From: PALSA-607 sp036501485
Lineage (GTDB): Bacteria > Actinomycetota > Actinomycetes > Acidothermales > Acidothermaceae
Assembly (NCBI GenBank): GCA_036501485.1
Contig: DASYAG010000002.1
Location: 1 to 64,000, forward strand
Direction of reading: 5' to 3'
DNA: 64,000 nucleotides
Part shown: positions 44,596 to 53,084 of the stretch, in pieces
How the letters are laid out: every line of letters starts with the position of its first letter
Position numbering within the stretch: position 1 is the first letter of the stretch
The notes under the pieces: generated by a model
What the model was told of the DNA's origin: nothing
Databases searched by the model: none
The model's input: only the letters and a program-made list of their open reading frames with translations
Position numbers and translations under genes: made by a program

Positions 44596-45030
44596 CTACC
44601 CGATCGGCCAGGTCATCGTTACGACCGATCCGGCCGGGAGGTACTCGACCCGCACCTCATCGACTAGACCACTGATGACGGCCAGTCCGAGGCGCTCGTG
44701 CCCGCTCAGGTCAACACTGTCGACCTCGTCGTCGGTACTCAAGTCGAACGTGAGCTCGCCGTCCGCGTCGGGCGCCGGCCGACCAACGGAGTCGGCGACC
44801 TCCACCGAAAAGGTGGTGGCCTCCTCGATCAGTCTCAGCTCAATGGGCGACGAGGGCGCGTGCGCCAGATTGAAACGGACCGCCAATGAGCACGCCTCGC
44901 TCACTGCGAGCTTGATCTCGTCGAGCGCACCGTCGGCGACCCCGGCCCGTCGGGCAACAGAGGCGGCGATGAAGCGGGCAGTTCGGACGTGCTCGGGTAA
45001 GGGCGTGAACGAGACGGTCACGGTAGGCAA
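44596..45030 (-). CDS. RsbW-like anti-sigma/ATP-binding protein with degenerate kinase motifs
   Basis: 144 aa, start at TTG 45030 or GTG 45021. It has the HATPase_c_2 fold of RsbW/SpoIIAB proteins: HVRTARFIAASVARRAGVADGALDEIKLAVSEACSLAV and, near the end, ERLGLAVISGLVDEVRVEY. The N-box, normally SEAxTNAV with the Mg-binding Asn, reads SEACSLAV, and the G1 box is VADSVGRPAPDADG, so ATP binding may be weak or lost. It lies 10 bp after bldG on the same strand, like the anti-sigma protein next to BldG in Streptomyces. It probably binds a sigma factor and is released by BldG. Confidence 0.83.
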   Translation of the reverse strand: MPTVTVSFTPLPEHVRTARFIAASVARRAGVADGALDEIKLAVSEACSLAVRFNLAHAPSSPIELRLIEEATTFSVEVADSVGRPAPDADGELTFDLSTDDEVDSVDLSGHERLGLAVISGLVDEVRVEYLPAGSVVTMTWPIG

Positions 45031-45040
45031 AGCGCGCCAC

Positions 45041-45382
45041 TCAGTCCGTGGCGGCGACGGCCTCGTCGACCGACCCGTGGATCGGGAAAACCTTGGTGAG
45101 CCCGGTGATCCGGAAGATCTTCAGGATGCGCTCCTGGGTACAGACCAGGCGCAGCGACCCGTCGTGGGCCCGGACTCGCTTGAGGCCACCCACCAAGACG
45201 CCGAGGCCCGTCGAGTCGAGAAACTCGACGTTCTCCATGTCGACGATGATGTGGTAGCTGCCGGCCGAGACTAGATCGATCAGCTGCTCGCGCAGCTTGG
45301 GCGCGGTGTAGACGTCGATCTCGCCACCGACGACGACAACAGTGTGTTCGCCTTCGGCGCGGGTAGACAAAGACAGATCCAC
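45041..45382 (-). CDS. bldG: BldG-type anti-sigma factor antagonist (STAS domain)
   Basis: 113 aa from GTG 45382 preceded by GGAGG. A single STAS domain with the phosphorylatable Ser in FLDSTGLGVLVGGLKRVRAH; the stretches GGEIDVYTAPKLREQLIDLV and ERILKIFRITGLTKVFPIH are almost the known Streptomyces BldG sequence. Non-phosphorylated BldG-type proteins bind and neutralise anti-sigma factors; in Streptomyces this is needed for aerial growth and antibiotic production. Neighbours (anti-sigma protein on one side, DECH helicase on the other) match the conserved actinobacterial gene order. Confidence 0.93.
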   Translation of the reverse strand: MDLSLSTRAEGEHTVVVVGGEIDVYTAPKLREQLIDLVSAGSYHIIVDMENVEFLDSTGLGVLVGGLKRVRAHDGSLRLVCTQERILKIFRITGLTKVFPIHGSVDEAVAATD

Positions 45383-45571
45383 TGCATTCCTCCAGCTTGT
45401 AACCGCACGCGGGCAGGACCATCTAACGCCCGGCGGGCGCGGTGTGGAGCCTTGGGTACCCGGCTAGCCACGAATCTAACCACGCCTGACGTGATCTTCC
45501 CCAGTCGGAGTGACGCCCAGGTACCGGCGTGGACGCGCGTTCCGTCGTCCGCCGATGCCAGACTGAGCTCG

Positions 45572-48064
45572 GTGTCCGCCGAGAGCTACTCCTCAAACTC
45601 GCCGCCGAGACCGGTTGGCCCGGCGCGCTCGAGCGAGCACGTCCTCGGACGGTTGGTCCAGCCGCCCGGTCGCCGCGAGCGGGTCACTCACGTCGAGGTG
45701 ATCCCGGCACGACTCGCCCGCTCGACACCGTGGCCCGGCTGGGTCTGCCCAGAGATCGTCGGTGCTTACGCGCAGCTCGGGATTGAGTTCCCGTGGGAGC
45801 ACCAGGTTGAGGCTGCCGAACTGGCCAGGCTCGGCCAGCACGTCGTCATCGCTAGCGGCACCGCGTCGGGCAAGTCACTCGCCTATCAACTACCCGTGTT
45901 GCAAGCACTGACCGACGGGACGCCGAACCGCCGGCGCCTCGAGCCGGCAACCGCGCTCTATTTGTCACCGACGAAGGCACTGGCCGCCGATCAGCTGCGC
46001 GCGATCGACGAGGTGGCGTTGCCTGGCATTCAGGCCGCGACCTATGACGGCGACACCCCGTACGACGAACGGTCTTGGATTCGCGCGCACGCGAACCTGG
46101 TGCTGGCAAACCCCGATCTCGTGCACCGCTCAATGCTGCCCTCGCACCGGCAATGGGCGTCGTTCTTTCGTGGTCTGCGTTTCGTCGTCATTGACGAGTG
46201 CCACGGCTATCGCGGCGTTTTCGGCGCGCACGTCGCACAGGTCGTCCGCCGTCTCCGACGGGTCGCGGCCCGCTACGGGTCGTATCCGGTATTCGTGCTC
46301 GCGTCAGCAACCGTGTCGGAGCCGGCAGTGTCGGCGTCCCGACTGATCGGCCTTGATGTCGCTGCCGTCACCGACGACGCGTCGCCGCGAGGCGCGGCTC
46401 GCTTCGTGCTGTGGGAACCGCCGTTGATGGCCGTGACCGGACGCCGCTTCGATGCCGACCGCGACGACGACGAGGTGGCACCCGAGGCGACCGTGCGGCG
46501 ATCGACGAGCGCAGAGACCGCCGATCTGCTCGCGGATCTGGTGCTCGACGGTGTGCGAACCCTGGCGTTCGTCCGGTCGCGACGCGGCGCTGAGGCGGTC
46601 GCGCTCGCTGCCCGTCGAGCACTCGATGAAGTCGGCGGCAATCTGGGGCGGCAGGTCGCGGCTTACCGTGCTGGGTACCTGCCCGAAGAACGGCGTGCAC
46701 TCGAACGCGCGTTGCGGCACGGAACGATCGTCGGCCTCGCTGCTACCAGCGCGTTGGAATTGGGTGTCGACGTCTCAGGTCTCGATGCGGTCTTGCTCGC
46801 GGGCTTTCCTGGCACTCGCGCATCGATGTGGCAGCAGGCCGGCCGGGCCGGGCGAGCTGGCCAAGAGTCGATCGCGGTGATGGTGGCTCGAGACGACCCG
46901 CTCGACACCTATCTGGTGCACCATCCCGATGCATTGTTCGGGCGGCCGGTCGAGGCAGCGGTCTTCGATCCCGACAACCCGCATGTGCTCGGGCCGCATC
47001 TTTGCGCGGCGGCCAGCGAGTGGCCGCTCGCGCCCGAAGACCTCGACCTGTTCGGCCCGACCGCAGCCGACGTCGTTGCCGATCTGGTCGAGCGTCGGAT
47101 GCTGCGCGCGCGGCCGACCGGCTGGTTCTGGACCAAGCGCGAGCGCGCATGTGAGCTCGCCGACATCAGAGGCAGCGGCGGATCGCCGGTACGCATCGTC
47201 GACGAAGCGACGGGTCAGCTACTGGGCACCGCGAATGCGGCGTCGGCTGACTCGACCGTGCATACGGGCGCGGTCTACCTGCATCAAGGCGCCACCCACG
47301 TCGTGCGCAGCTTTGACGTCGATGACGGTGTCGCGCTCGTTGAACCGGCGGACGTCGACTACTTCACCTCCGCACGCGACATCACCGACGTGCGGATTAC
47401 CGCCACGTCGCGGACGACGCTGTGGGGCGCCGCAGAAGTGAGCTTCGGGTCGGTCGACGTCACGACGCAGGTCGTGTCGTACTTGCGCCGACGCGTCGGT
47501 AGTGGAGAAGTACTAGGGGAGCAGGCACTCGACTTGCCCGAGCGGCAGCTGTCGACGCGTGCGGTTTGGTGGACCATCAGTGAGCAGCAACTCGCGCACG
47601 CCGGGTTCGTCTGGGCTGACCTTCCAGGCGCCGCGCATGCGGCCGAGCATGCCTCGATTGGCCTGCTGCCACTGGTCGCCACGTGCGATCGCTGGGACAT
47701 CGGCGGGGTCTCGACCGCGCTGCACCCAGACACCGGTCGGCTGACCGTCGTCGTGTACGACGGCTACCCCGGCGGCGCAGGATTCGCCGAACGTGGCTAC
47801 GAGGCAGCCGCGATTTGGTTGACCGCAACCCGCGAGGCGATCGCAGCCTGTGCGTGTGAAACCGGCTGCCCTTCGTGTGTGCAGTCGCCAAAGTGCGGCA
47901 ACGGCAACGAGCCACTCGACAAGGCGGGTGCGATCAGGTTGCTCGACACCTTGCTGGCAGACGCGCCGGCAATCTGCGGTGCAGCCACCGAGCCATCGAG
48001 TGGTCACGGGGTGGATGACCCACATGTCGTCGTCACCCTGGCCCGGCCCGCGCACGCGAGCTGA
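45572..48064 (+). CDS. DECH-box helicase with DUF1998 (MrfA-like)
   Basis: 830 aa from GTG 45572; the open frame reaches further back but overlaps bldG. RecA domain 1: WEHQVEAAELARLGQHVVIASGTASGKSLAYQLPVL (motif I) and VVIDECHGYRGVFG (motif II). RecA domain 2: ATSALELGVDVSGLDAVLLAGFPGT and QQAGRAGRAGQ (motif VI). The C-terminal DUF1998/MZB part has four cysteines in CACETGCPSCVQSPKC, as in Bacillus MrfA, which repairs mitomycin adducts with an exonuclease partner. This is the helicase that defines the actinobacterial helicase/secretion neighbourhood beside tad genes. Its end overlaps the convergent TadE-like gene by 32 bp. Confidence 0.93.
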   Translation: MSAESYSSNSPPRPVGPARSSEHVLGRLVQPPGRRERVTHVEVIPARLARSTPWPGWVCPEIVGAYAQLGIEFPWEHQVEAAELARLGQHVVIASGTASGKSLAYQLPVLQALTDGTPNRRRLEPATALYLSPTKALAADQLRAIDEVALPGIQAATYDGDTPYDERSWIRAHANLVLANPDLVHRSMLPSHRQWASFFRGLRFVVIDECHGYRGVFGAHVAQVVRRLRRVAARYGSYPVFVLASATVSEPAVSASRLIGLDVAAVTDDASPRGAARFVLWEPPLMAVTGRRFDADRDDDEVAPEATVRRSTSAETADLLADLVLDGVRTLAFVRSRRGAEAVALAARRALDEVGGNLGRQVAAYRAGYLPEERRALERALRHGTIVGLAATSALELGVDVSGLDAVLLAGFPGTRASMWQQAGRAGRAGQESIAVMVARDDPLDTYLVHHPDALFGRPVEAAVFDPDNPHVLGPHLCAAASEWPLAPEDLDLFGPTAADVVADLVERRMLRARPTGWFWTKRERACELADIRGSGGSPVRIVDEATGQLLGTANAASADSTVHTGAVYLHQGATHVVRSFDVDDGVALVEPADVDYFTSARDITDVRITATSRTTLWGAAEVSFGSVDVTTQVVSYLRRRVGSGEVLGEQALDLPERQLSTRAVWWTISEQQLAHAGFVWADLPGAAHAAEHASIGLLPLVATCDRWDIGGVSTALHPDTGRLTVVVYDGYPGGAGFAERGYEAAAIWLTATREAIAACACETGCPSCVQSPKCGNGNEPLDKAGAIRLLDTLLADAPAICGAATEPSSGHGVDDPHVVVTLARPAHAS

Positions 48065-48428
48065 CGGAGTCGAGGCCCACACCGCCCAACCAACTCAGTG
48101 CCGGAATCTCAACGCGCGTGGTGACGTCGACAACCTGCCCGACCACCTCACAGCTGGTGATCATCGCGTTGTTGGCCATGGCGATCGCGTTGGCTGCGGC
48201 ACAGCCGTTCGACACCGCGCCCGCGTCGCCCGGCCCTTCACTGCGGGCGAATCCATTGCGGGCGATCACCGAGGCGGCAGCCAAGGCACTCATGTCCGCG
48301 GCTGTCGCTGCCCGATGTCGTGCGACGATCGCGGCGCCGGCTAGCACCACACCGGCCACGCACACCCAGAGCACCATCGCCAACGACAAGGCCCACAGGC
48401 TCGCCGACCCGGCGTCGCGATCGCTCAC
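48033..48428 (-). CDS. TadE-like pseudopilin-related protein (helicase/secretion neighbourhood)
   Basis: 131 aa. The N terminus DAGSASLWALSLAMVLWVCVAGVVLAGAAIVARHRAATAADMSALAAA has the G/S-x4 pre-helix and a single helix, followed by the ATAADxxALAAA motif of Rv3654c-like proteins that lie next to the DECH helicase. A soluble C-terminal part with two cysteines follows. Last gene of the tad operon; it overlaps the upstream tadE gene by ATGA. Probably a minor pilin or assembly-related component. Confidence 0.82.
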   Translation of the reverse strand: MSDRDAGSASLWALSLAMVLWVCVAGVVLAGAAIVARHRAATAADMSALAAASVIARNGFARSEGPGDAGAVSNGCAAANAIAMANNAMITSCEVVGQVVDVTTRVEIPALSWLGGVGLDSVSSRARAGPG

Positions 48429-48874
48429 GGTCCCGCCTCGGAATCTGCCGCGGCTGTCGCCGAGACCGTCGGTGCGGCGATAGCGGTGAGCGGCCCGAGG
48501 CCACCCCCGACGCGGGCACTCACCACGACGACCACGCGACTGCCGTCGTGCTGCACATTGATCTGCGCGCCTTGCGGCGCCGCCGCGGTGGTAGCAGCGA
48601 CGACGATCGCATCAGATTCGCCACGAGCTGCTGCCCTTGCGCCGTCGCGTGCGGCGTCGACGCATCGCAACTGCGCGCCGGCCACTGCGACCGACCAGAG
48701 ACCGACCGCAAGCAACAGGGCGAGCACAGGCAGCACCATCGCCGTCTCGGCGGTGACATACCCGCCGTCACTGACATGCCCACTGTCACTGACATGCCCA
48801 CTGTCGGTGACACGCCCACTGTCGGGCCTGATGCGACGCCCGCGGCCGACACTAGAACGGCACGTGAAGCGCAC
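48425..48874 (-). CDS. tadE: TadE-like pilus protein with triplicated pre-helix motif
   Basis: 149 aa from GTG 48874, which overlaps the end of the Flp-like gene. The helix and adjoining motif GYVTAETAMVLPVLALLLAVGLWSVAVAGAQL are typical of TadE pseudopilins, processed by prepilin peptidase near the Gly before the Glu. Upstream is a 6-residue repeat (TDSGHV, SDSGHV, SDGGYV) encoded by an 18-bp tandem repeat, so the cleavage-site-like segment is copied. After the helix comes the conserved VDAARDGARAAARGE and a beta-rich C terminus. Confidence 0.83.
   Translation of the reverse strand: MRFTCRSSVGRGRRIRPDSGRVTDSGHVSDSGHVSDGGYVTAETAMVLPVLALLLAVGLWSVAVAGAQLRCVDAARDGARAAARGESDAIVVAATTAAAPQGAQINVQHDGSRVVVVVSARVGGGLGPLTAIAAPTVSATAAADSEAGP
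48765..48818 (-). repeat. 18-bp tandem repeats in tadE
   Basis: Units 48765-48782, 48783-48800 and 48801-48818 share the core GTCACTGACATGCCCA (third copy diverged), with partial copies on both sides. They encode the S-D-S-G-H-V repeat just before the pilin-like helix. Being a multiple of three, copy-number change would keep the frame. Confidence 0.85.
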
Positions 48875-49052
48875 GTGAGACCACGCCCGTCAGCAGATCG
48901 AGGACCTGCGTGCTGGTGATGACCTTGTACAGCAACGCGGCAAAAGCACAGGCGGCGACGGTGCCTACCGCGTACTCGGCCGTCGTCATTCCTGCATCGA
49001 CGGCGGATCGGATTGTCTTTGCCCGCTGGGCAATTCGCTTGATGAATGTCAT
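48852..49052 (-). CDS. Flp-like small pilin (DUF4244 family)
   Basis: 66 aa from ATG 49052; a TTG at 49064 is the alternative. The core DAGMTTAEYAVGTVAACAFAALLYKVITS is the DUF4244 signature: a TAEYA motif at the start of a hydrophobic helix, as in Flp prepilins (xxG/xxxxEY). It is the probable major pilin of the Tad locus. Located between tadC and tadE. Confidence 0.88.
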   Translation of the reverse strand: MTFIKRIAQRAKTIRSAVDAGMTTAEYAVGTVAACAFAALLYKVITSTQVLDLLTGVVSRALHVPF

Positions 49053-49148
49053 GTGACAAGCCAACCCGGCTGGCCATCGTTACGGCTCTCGCGCGACCGA
49101 TCTGTGGAGGGTGACCGCACCTGTGGGCAACCCCGTCGCTCTTCGTGA

Positions 49149-49796
49149 TCATGACCACAGTGCGTGGGCGAAGCCTGCGACCACCGGTACTACGCCGACC
49201 AGTACGAAGGCAGGCAAGAAGCACGCACCAAGCGGCAGCACGATCGCAATGCCTGCCCGCTCTGCGGCAGCTTGTGCATCGGTGCGAAGTGCCCGGCGCC
49301 GATCGTCGGCAAGATGTACGAGGACGTCGGTCAGTGCGGCACCCGAATGATGTGCGCGAATCACGGCACGCGCGACCGGCGACCATCGCGGGTCGGCCAG
49401 GCAGGTCGCCCACGCTGTTTCAACTGGTGCGCCAAGCATGACCAGCTTCGCTATTGATGACACAACGATCCCGGCCTCGCCGTCGAACGCTTCACCGACC
49501 GCGGCAAAAGCTTGGGCCGGTGCCGCGCCGGCGGCCAGGCATGCCGCGAGCAAGTCGAGGGCGACCGGAAGCTGACGCCCGACCGACCCGGACGCCTTCG
49601 AGCGACCAGTGCTCCGACTACGCCGAAGGAGCACGAATGTTGTTGCCGAGCCGACGGCGAAGCCAAACACCGGGCCACCGACGAAGCCGGCCAAGATGCC
49701 GATGCCCGCGCCCAGCGCGATGACAGATCCAGCTCCACGCGACCTGGCATCCTGCTGCTCGCGCGACGCCGCAGTGCGTCGCGTGACGTTAACCAA
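49149..49796 (-). CDS. tadC: TadC-like inner membrane platform protein (T2SSF)
   Basis: About 215 aa; the start is uncertain (TTG 49796 overlapping the tadB stop, or ATG 49847 inside tadB). Two helices (VIALGAGIGILAGFVGGPVFGF ...) are followed by QLPVALDLLAACLAAGAAPAQAFAAVGE, the T2SSF signature, then a C-terminal helix pair ending in GVVPVVAGFAHAL. With TadB it forms the membrane platform on which the TadA ATPase works. Shorter than proteobacterial TadC, as is common for this actinobacterial version. Confidence 0.85.
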   Translation of the reverse strand: MVNVTRRTAASREQQDARSRGAGSVIALGAGIGILAGFVGGPVFGFAVGSATTFVLLRRSRSTGRSKASGSVGRQLPVALDLLAACLAAGAAPAQAFAAVGEAFDGEAGIVVSSIAKLVMLGAPVETAWATCLADPRWSPVARAVIRAHHSGAALTDVLVHLADDRRRALRTDAQAAAERAGIAIVLPLGACFLPAFVLVGVVPVVAGFAHALWS

Positions 49797-50475
49797 GCCG
49801 CGCCGCCCGACGTGCGATGCGGCGAGACCACGCGATGCCCAACGCATCGAGAACAACGGCGCCAACCAGACACCCGACACCTGGCACGGACCCGAAAAGG
49901 AAACCGATCGGACGCGCGCCAATCGCCGTCCCAAGAAGGAGTCCGATCACCGGCAGGGCAGCGAGCACATGCACAGTCGCGCGCGGGCCGGCCATGATCG
50001 AGCTGACCTCGCGGCCTAGGTCGATCTCGTCCTGCAACGCATCGGCGACGCGATCAATGGCTGGCGCCAGTGCCGCTCCGGACGCGGCTGCTACCCGCCA
50101 GCAAGCGACTATCGCCCGCAACCCCTCGCACCCTGGAGATTCCGCGACGCGGGCAACGGCGTCGGCAAGATCGCCGTTGTCACCCCGGCGTCCAACAGCG
50201 ACGGCGGATTGCAGCGCGGCGCTCAACCGGGTCGGTCCGGCCTGCACCGCGGCGGCGAATGCCTCCGCCGACGCCCGGCCAGAGCGCAGTTCGGCAGCCA
50301 TCGCGCGACAAAGATCTACGACAGCAGTGCGCGTCAACAGCAGGTCGCGCGCGCGACGGAAGCCTCGCCGGTGAGCCCATGCGCTGAGCGCCGCGACCCG
50401 ATCGGCGCCCGATGCACTACGGGCCGCGGAGCCCCGCAAGCCGACCGCATCGAGCCGGACCAGTGATCGGCTCAT
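49789..50475 (-). CDS. tadB: TadB-like inner membrane platform protein (T2SSF)
   Basis: 228 aa from ATG 50475, whose ATGA overlaps the tadA stop; the longer frame is antisense-like Arg-rich shadow. The T2SSF pattern TAVVDLCRAMAAELRSGRASAEAFAAAV is followed by two C-terminal helices (HVLAALPVIGLLLGTAIG and CLVGAVVLDALGIAW). It lacks the first helix of longer TadB proteins, usual for the actinobacterial helicase/secretion group. Coupled to the interrupted tadA upstream, so its translation could suffer from the insertion. Confidence 0.87.
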   Translation of the reverse strand: MSRSLVRLDAVGLRGSAARSASGADRVAALSAWAHRRGFRRARDLLLTRTAVVDLCRAMAAELRSGRASAEAFAAAVQAGPTRLSAALQSAVAVGRRGDNGDLADAVARVAESPGCEGLRAIVACWRVAAASGAALAPAIDRVADALQDEIDLGREVSSIMAGPRATVHVLAALPVIGLLLGTAIGARPIGFLFGSVPGVGCLVGAVVLDALGIAWSRRIARRAARLG

Positions 50476-51044
50476 CTGTCGAGCACTTGATCGAGAGCGG
50501 CACGACCCGCGTCGTCGAGCCAGCGCCCCTCGTAGCGCCGCATCGCCTGCTGCACCTCGACGAGACCGTCGTCGCGACGGATCACGACACCGACCGAGTC
50601 GAGCACGCGGTGGCCGTCGTGGCCGCGCGCGAGATGGACGACCACGCGCAGCCCAGCTCCAAGTTGGCTGTGCGCGGCTTCGCGCGACAACCCAGCTGCG
50701 GTGCAGAGGGCCTCGATCCTGGCCGGCACATCGACCACCGAGTTCGCATGCAACGTGCCGGCTCCACCGTCGTGCCCGACGTTCAGCGCCGCTAGCAAGT
50801 CGACGCATTCGGCGCCGCGGACCTCACCGACAACCAGTCGATCAGGGCGCATCCGCAAGGCCTGCCGAACAAGTGAGCGCAGTTCGATCGCGCCCGTGCC
50901 CTCGATGTTCGGCGACCGCGCCTCGAGCCTGACGATGTGCGGATGGGCGGGCCGTAGTTCACCGGAGTCTTCGACGATGACCACGCGTTCGCGGGGATCA
51001 ACGCAGCCGAGCAGCGTCGACAACAACGTGGTCTTCCCCAGCAT
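50472..51044 (-). CDS. tadA: TadA (CpaF-type) ATPase, C-terminal part, cut off by inserted element
   Basis: From the 6-bp core onward this encodes GKTTLLSTLLGCVDPRERVVIVEDSGEL (end of Walker A and the Asp box), LRMRPDRLVVGEVRGAECVDLLAALNVGHDGGAGTLHANS (Walker B and His box) and the C-terminal helical part. The P-loop N-terminal half and the whole N-terminal domain are missing; they lie 3.2 kb away at 54205-54795. The apparent ATG start at 51044 is in element DNA. As it stands the fragment cannot bind ATP. Removing 51030-54204 joins both parts in frame. Confidence 0.93.
   Translation of the reverse strand: MLGKTTLLSTLLGCVDPRERVVIVEDSGELRPAHPHIVRLEARSPNIEGTGAIELRSLVRQALRMRPDRLVVGEVRGAECVDLLAALNVGHDGGAGTLHANSVVDVPARIEALCTAAGLSREAAHSQLGAGLRVVVHLARGHDGHRVLDSVGVVIRRDDGLVEVQQAMRRYEGRWLDDAGRAALDQVLDR
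51030..51035. repeat. Left attachment core (att site)
   Basis: GGTCTT, identical to 54205-54210; bases on either side differ between the two sites, so the core is exactly six bases. Within tadA it reads AAGACC, the Lys-Thr codons of the P-loop. Confidence 0.85.
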
Positions 51045-51060
51045 TCGTTAAGCTCACCCC

Positions 51061-52455
51061 ATGCTAAAGCGCGCAGCGATCTACGCCCGCATCTCCCAGG
51101 ACCGTGACGGCGAAGGGCTCGGCGTGCGCCGGCAGATCGAGGACTGCCGAGCCGAGGCGGCCCGCCGTGGCTGGTCGGTGGCAGGCGAGTACGTGGACGA
51201 CGATGTGAGCGCCTACAGCGGGTCGCACAGGCCCGAGTACGGGCGACTCCTCGCAGACATCGCCTCCCGCTCGGTTGACGCCGTGCTCGTGTGGCACATG
51301 GACCGGCTGCACCGCCAGCCGATCGAGCTTGAGGGTCTGATCAAAACTTGCGCCCAAGCCGGGCTGACCGACGTCGTCACCCTGCACGGCGACTTCAACC
51401 TCGGGAGCGGCGACGGCCTGCTGGTTGCGCGGCTCCTGGCAGCGGTCGCGGCGAGTGAGAGCGACGCCAAGAGTCGACGCGGCAAGCGAAAGAACCAAGA
51501 GCGCGCCGAAGCCGGCACGCCCCACGGCGGGGGAACGCGCTCGTTCGGTTTCAACGACGACCGCATCACGCACCGGCCGGTCGAAGCGGCCATCGTCCGC
51601 GAGCTGGCCGACAGAGCGCTCGCCGGCGAAAGCCTCACGTCGCTAGTTCGGTGGCTGTGCGCCAGTGACGTTGCGACCGTGCGCGGCGGCACGTGGCGGA
51701 CCCCGACGGTGCGCGGATTGCTGCTAAGCCCTCGCATCTCCGGCGTTCGAACACACCGCGGCCAACCACTCGGCCCTGCCGCGTGGGAGCCGATAATCCC
51801 AGCGGACAAAGGAGAAGCGCTGCGAACGCTGCTCACAAACCCGGCACGGCGCACCAACCGAAGCGCGCGCCGCTACCTGCTGTCGGGGCTGTGTCGGTGC
51901 GGTCACTGTGGCGCGGTCATGTACTCCGTGCCGCGTTTCGACGTACGCCGCTACCTGTGCCGATCCGGTCCCAACTTCAGCGGCTGCGGAAGAATGGCAA
52001 TCACCGCCGAACCCGCCGAGAAAGCGATCGCCGAAGCAGTCCTGATCCGACTCGACTCACCGACCATGCACGACAACCTGGCCGGTCGAGCCCGCGACAC
52101 CACGACCGGCACCGAACTCACGAAGCAAATCGGTGACGACACGGCACAGCTTGCCGAGCTATCCGTCATGTGGGCCAACCACCAGATCGACGCCGACATG
52201 TGGAAGGCCGCCCGCGACCCCATCGAGCAACGCCGAGCAGCAGCGCGCAAACGGCTCGCACAGATGGCGGGTGCGCAAGCGATCGACAGTCACATTGGCC
52301 ACGGCAAAGCGCTACGCACGCGTTGGGCAGAACTCGAGCTCGACCGCCAGGTCAACATCATCCGCGCCGTCGTCGCCCACATCGAAATCCTGCCCGGCAC
52401 CGCCGGCGCGCGCGCCGTTGACCTGCAGCGGCTCAACCCCGTTTGGCGCGTCTAG
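51061..52455 (+). CDS. Large serine recombinase (site-specific integrase)
   Basis: 464 aa from ATG 51061. Resolvase domain: KRAAIYARISQDRDGEGLGVRRQIEDC with the nucleophilic Ser in ARIS, DDDVSAYSG, RPEYGRLLADI and VLVWHMDRLHRQPIELEG. Recombinase domain: GTRSFGFNDDRITHRPVEAAIVRELADRALAGESL. Zinc-ribbon domain: LLSGLCRCGHCGAVMYS ... YLCRSGPNFSGCGRM, then a coiled-coil-like helical part and a C-terminal beta strand pair. Such integrases join attP and attB with 2-bp staggered cuts inside a short core. No Shine-Dalgarno precedes the ATG; GTTAAG lies at 51047-51052, so the mRNA may be leaderless. Confidence 0.95.
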   Translation: MLKRAAIYARISQDRDGEGLGVRRQIEDCRAEAARRGWSVAGEYVDDDVSAYSGSHRPEYGRLLADIASRSVDAVLVWHMDRLHRQPIELEGLIKTCAQAGLTDVVTLHGDFNLGSGDGLLVARLLAAVAASESDAKSRRGKRKNQERAEAGTPHGGGTRSFGFNDDRITHRPVEAAIVRELADRALAGESLTSLVRWLCASDVATVRGGTWRTPTVRGLLLSPRISGVRTHRGQPLGPAAWEPIIPADKGEALRTLLTNPARRTNRSARRYLLSGLCRCGHCGAVMYSVPRFDVRRYLCRSGPNFSGCGRMAITAEPAEKAIAEAVLIRLDSPTMHDNLAGRARDTTTGTELTKQIGDDTAQLAELSVMWANHQIDADMWKAARDPIEQRRAAARKRLAQMAGAQAIDSHIGHGKALRTRWAELELDRQVNIIRAVVAHIEILPGTAGARAVDLQRLNPVWRV

Positions 52456-52720
52456 CCGACCGCGGCGGCCGCCGCCAGACAGGCAACGGCGGACCAAGCA
52501 GCGTCACCACAGACGCCAAGGTCGCCTCATCCGACACCAGACGCGGCACGCCCTGATCAGCACACGTCCGCGCGACCATCGCGCGAACAGCGCGCAACCA
52601 CTCCGCCGACGACGGCGAAACTGCATCCACCACGGACCGCCAAAGCGCTGAGAAGGTAACTGCTCTCAGCACTCCGACCAGTAGGTCGGCTAGCTCTCGG
52701 GCGTCCGTGCGAGACACCAC
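52433..52720 (-). CDS. Small hypothetical protein in the element
   Basis: 95 aa starting GTG-GTG at 52720. Probably helical: ARELADLLVGVLRAVTFSALWRSVVDAV, then WLRAVRAMVARTCADQGV and a basic C terminus RRPPRSARRAKRG. Its end overlaps the integrase end by 23 bp in a convergent arrangement. I recognise no family. The lack of a good ribosome-binding site lowers confidence. Confidence 0.5.
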   Translation of the reverse strand: MVSRTDARELADLLVGVLRAVTFSALWRSVVDAVSPSSAEWLRAVRAMVARTCADQGVPRLVSDEATLASVVTLLGPPLPVWRRPPRSARRAKRG

Positions 52721-53084
52721 CCTGCGGACGATCTACCGCCAGAACGCAGCCCGGGCCAGGCCGGCCGGCTGCCCTCACAGCAACCGACATCACTTGAATA
52801 CCACGGCCAGGGCACAACGACCTGCACCCCAGCACACGCAAGGCGCGTCGCGCGCGGGGCCCGGCGCTCCGCGCCTCCCCGCGCCGCTCGCGCGATGGTG
52901 AAGCTCAGAGCCGATGGCTGGCCGACCGAGCGCGGGTCGCACGGCCACGTCTCGCGTCAAGCCGGGAAGGCATGGCTTGACCCGAGCCTCTAGCGGCCGC
53001 GCAGCTCGGTCCGTTGCGGGGCCGCCCGGTAAAGCAGGGCCGGCCCGCCCCGCCTAATCGCTCACGATGCCACCGGGGCATGAA
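52721..53084. other. Gene-poor GC-rich stretch in the element
   Basis: No frame here has a start signal or protein-like composition. It holds a perfect inverted repeat GTCAAGCC (52956-52963) / GGCTTGAC (52974-52981) and a very GC-rich segment at about 52845-52895. It may contain the promoter of the 52433-52720 gene or a replication or excision site. Confidence 0.4.

Noticed and set aside
52557..52841. A 94-codon minus-strand frame in the element
   Set aside because: Overlaps the better supported 52433-52720 frame and has Gly/Arg-rich shadow composition and no ribosome-binding site.
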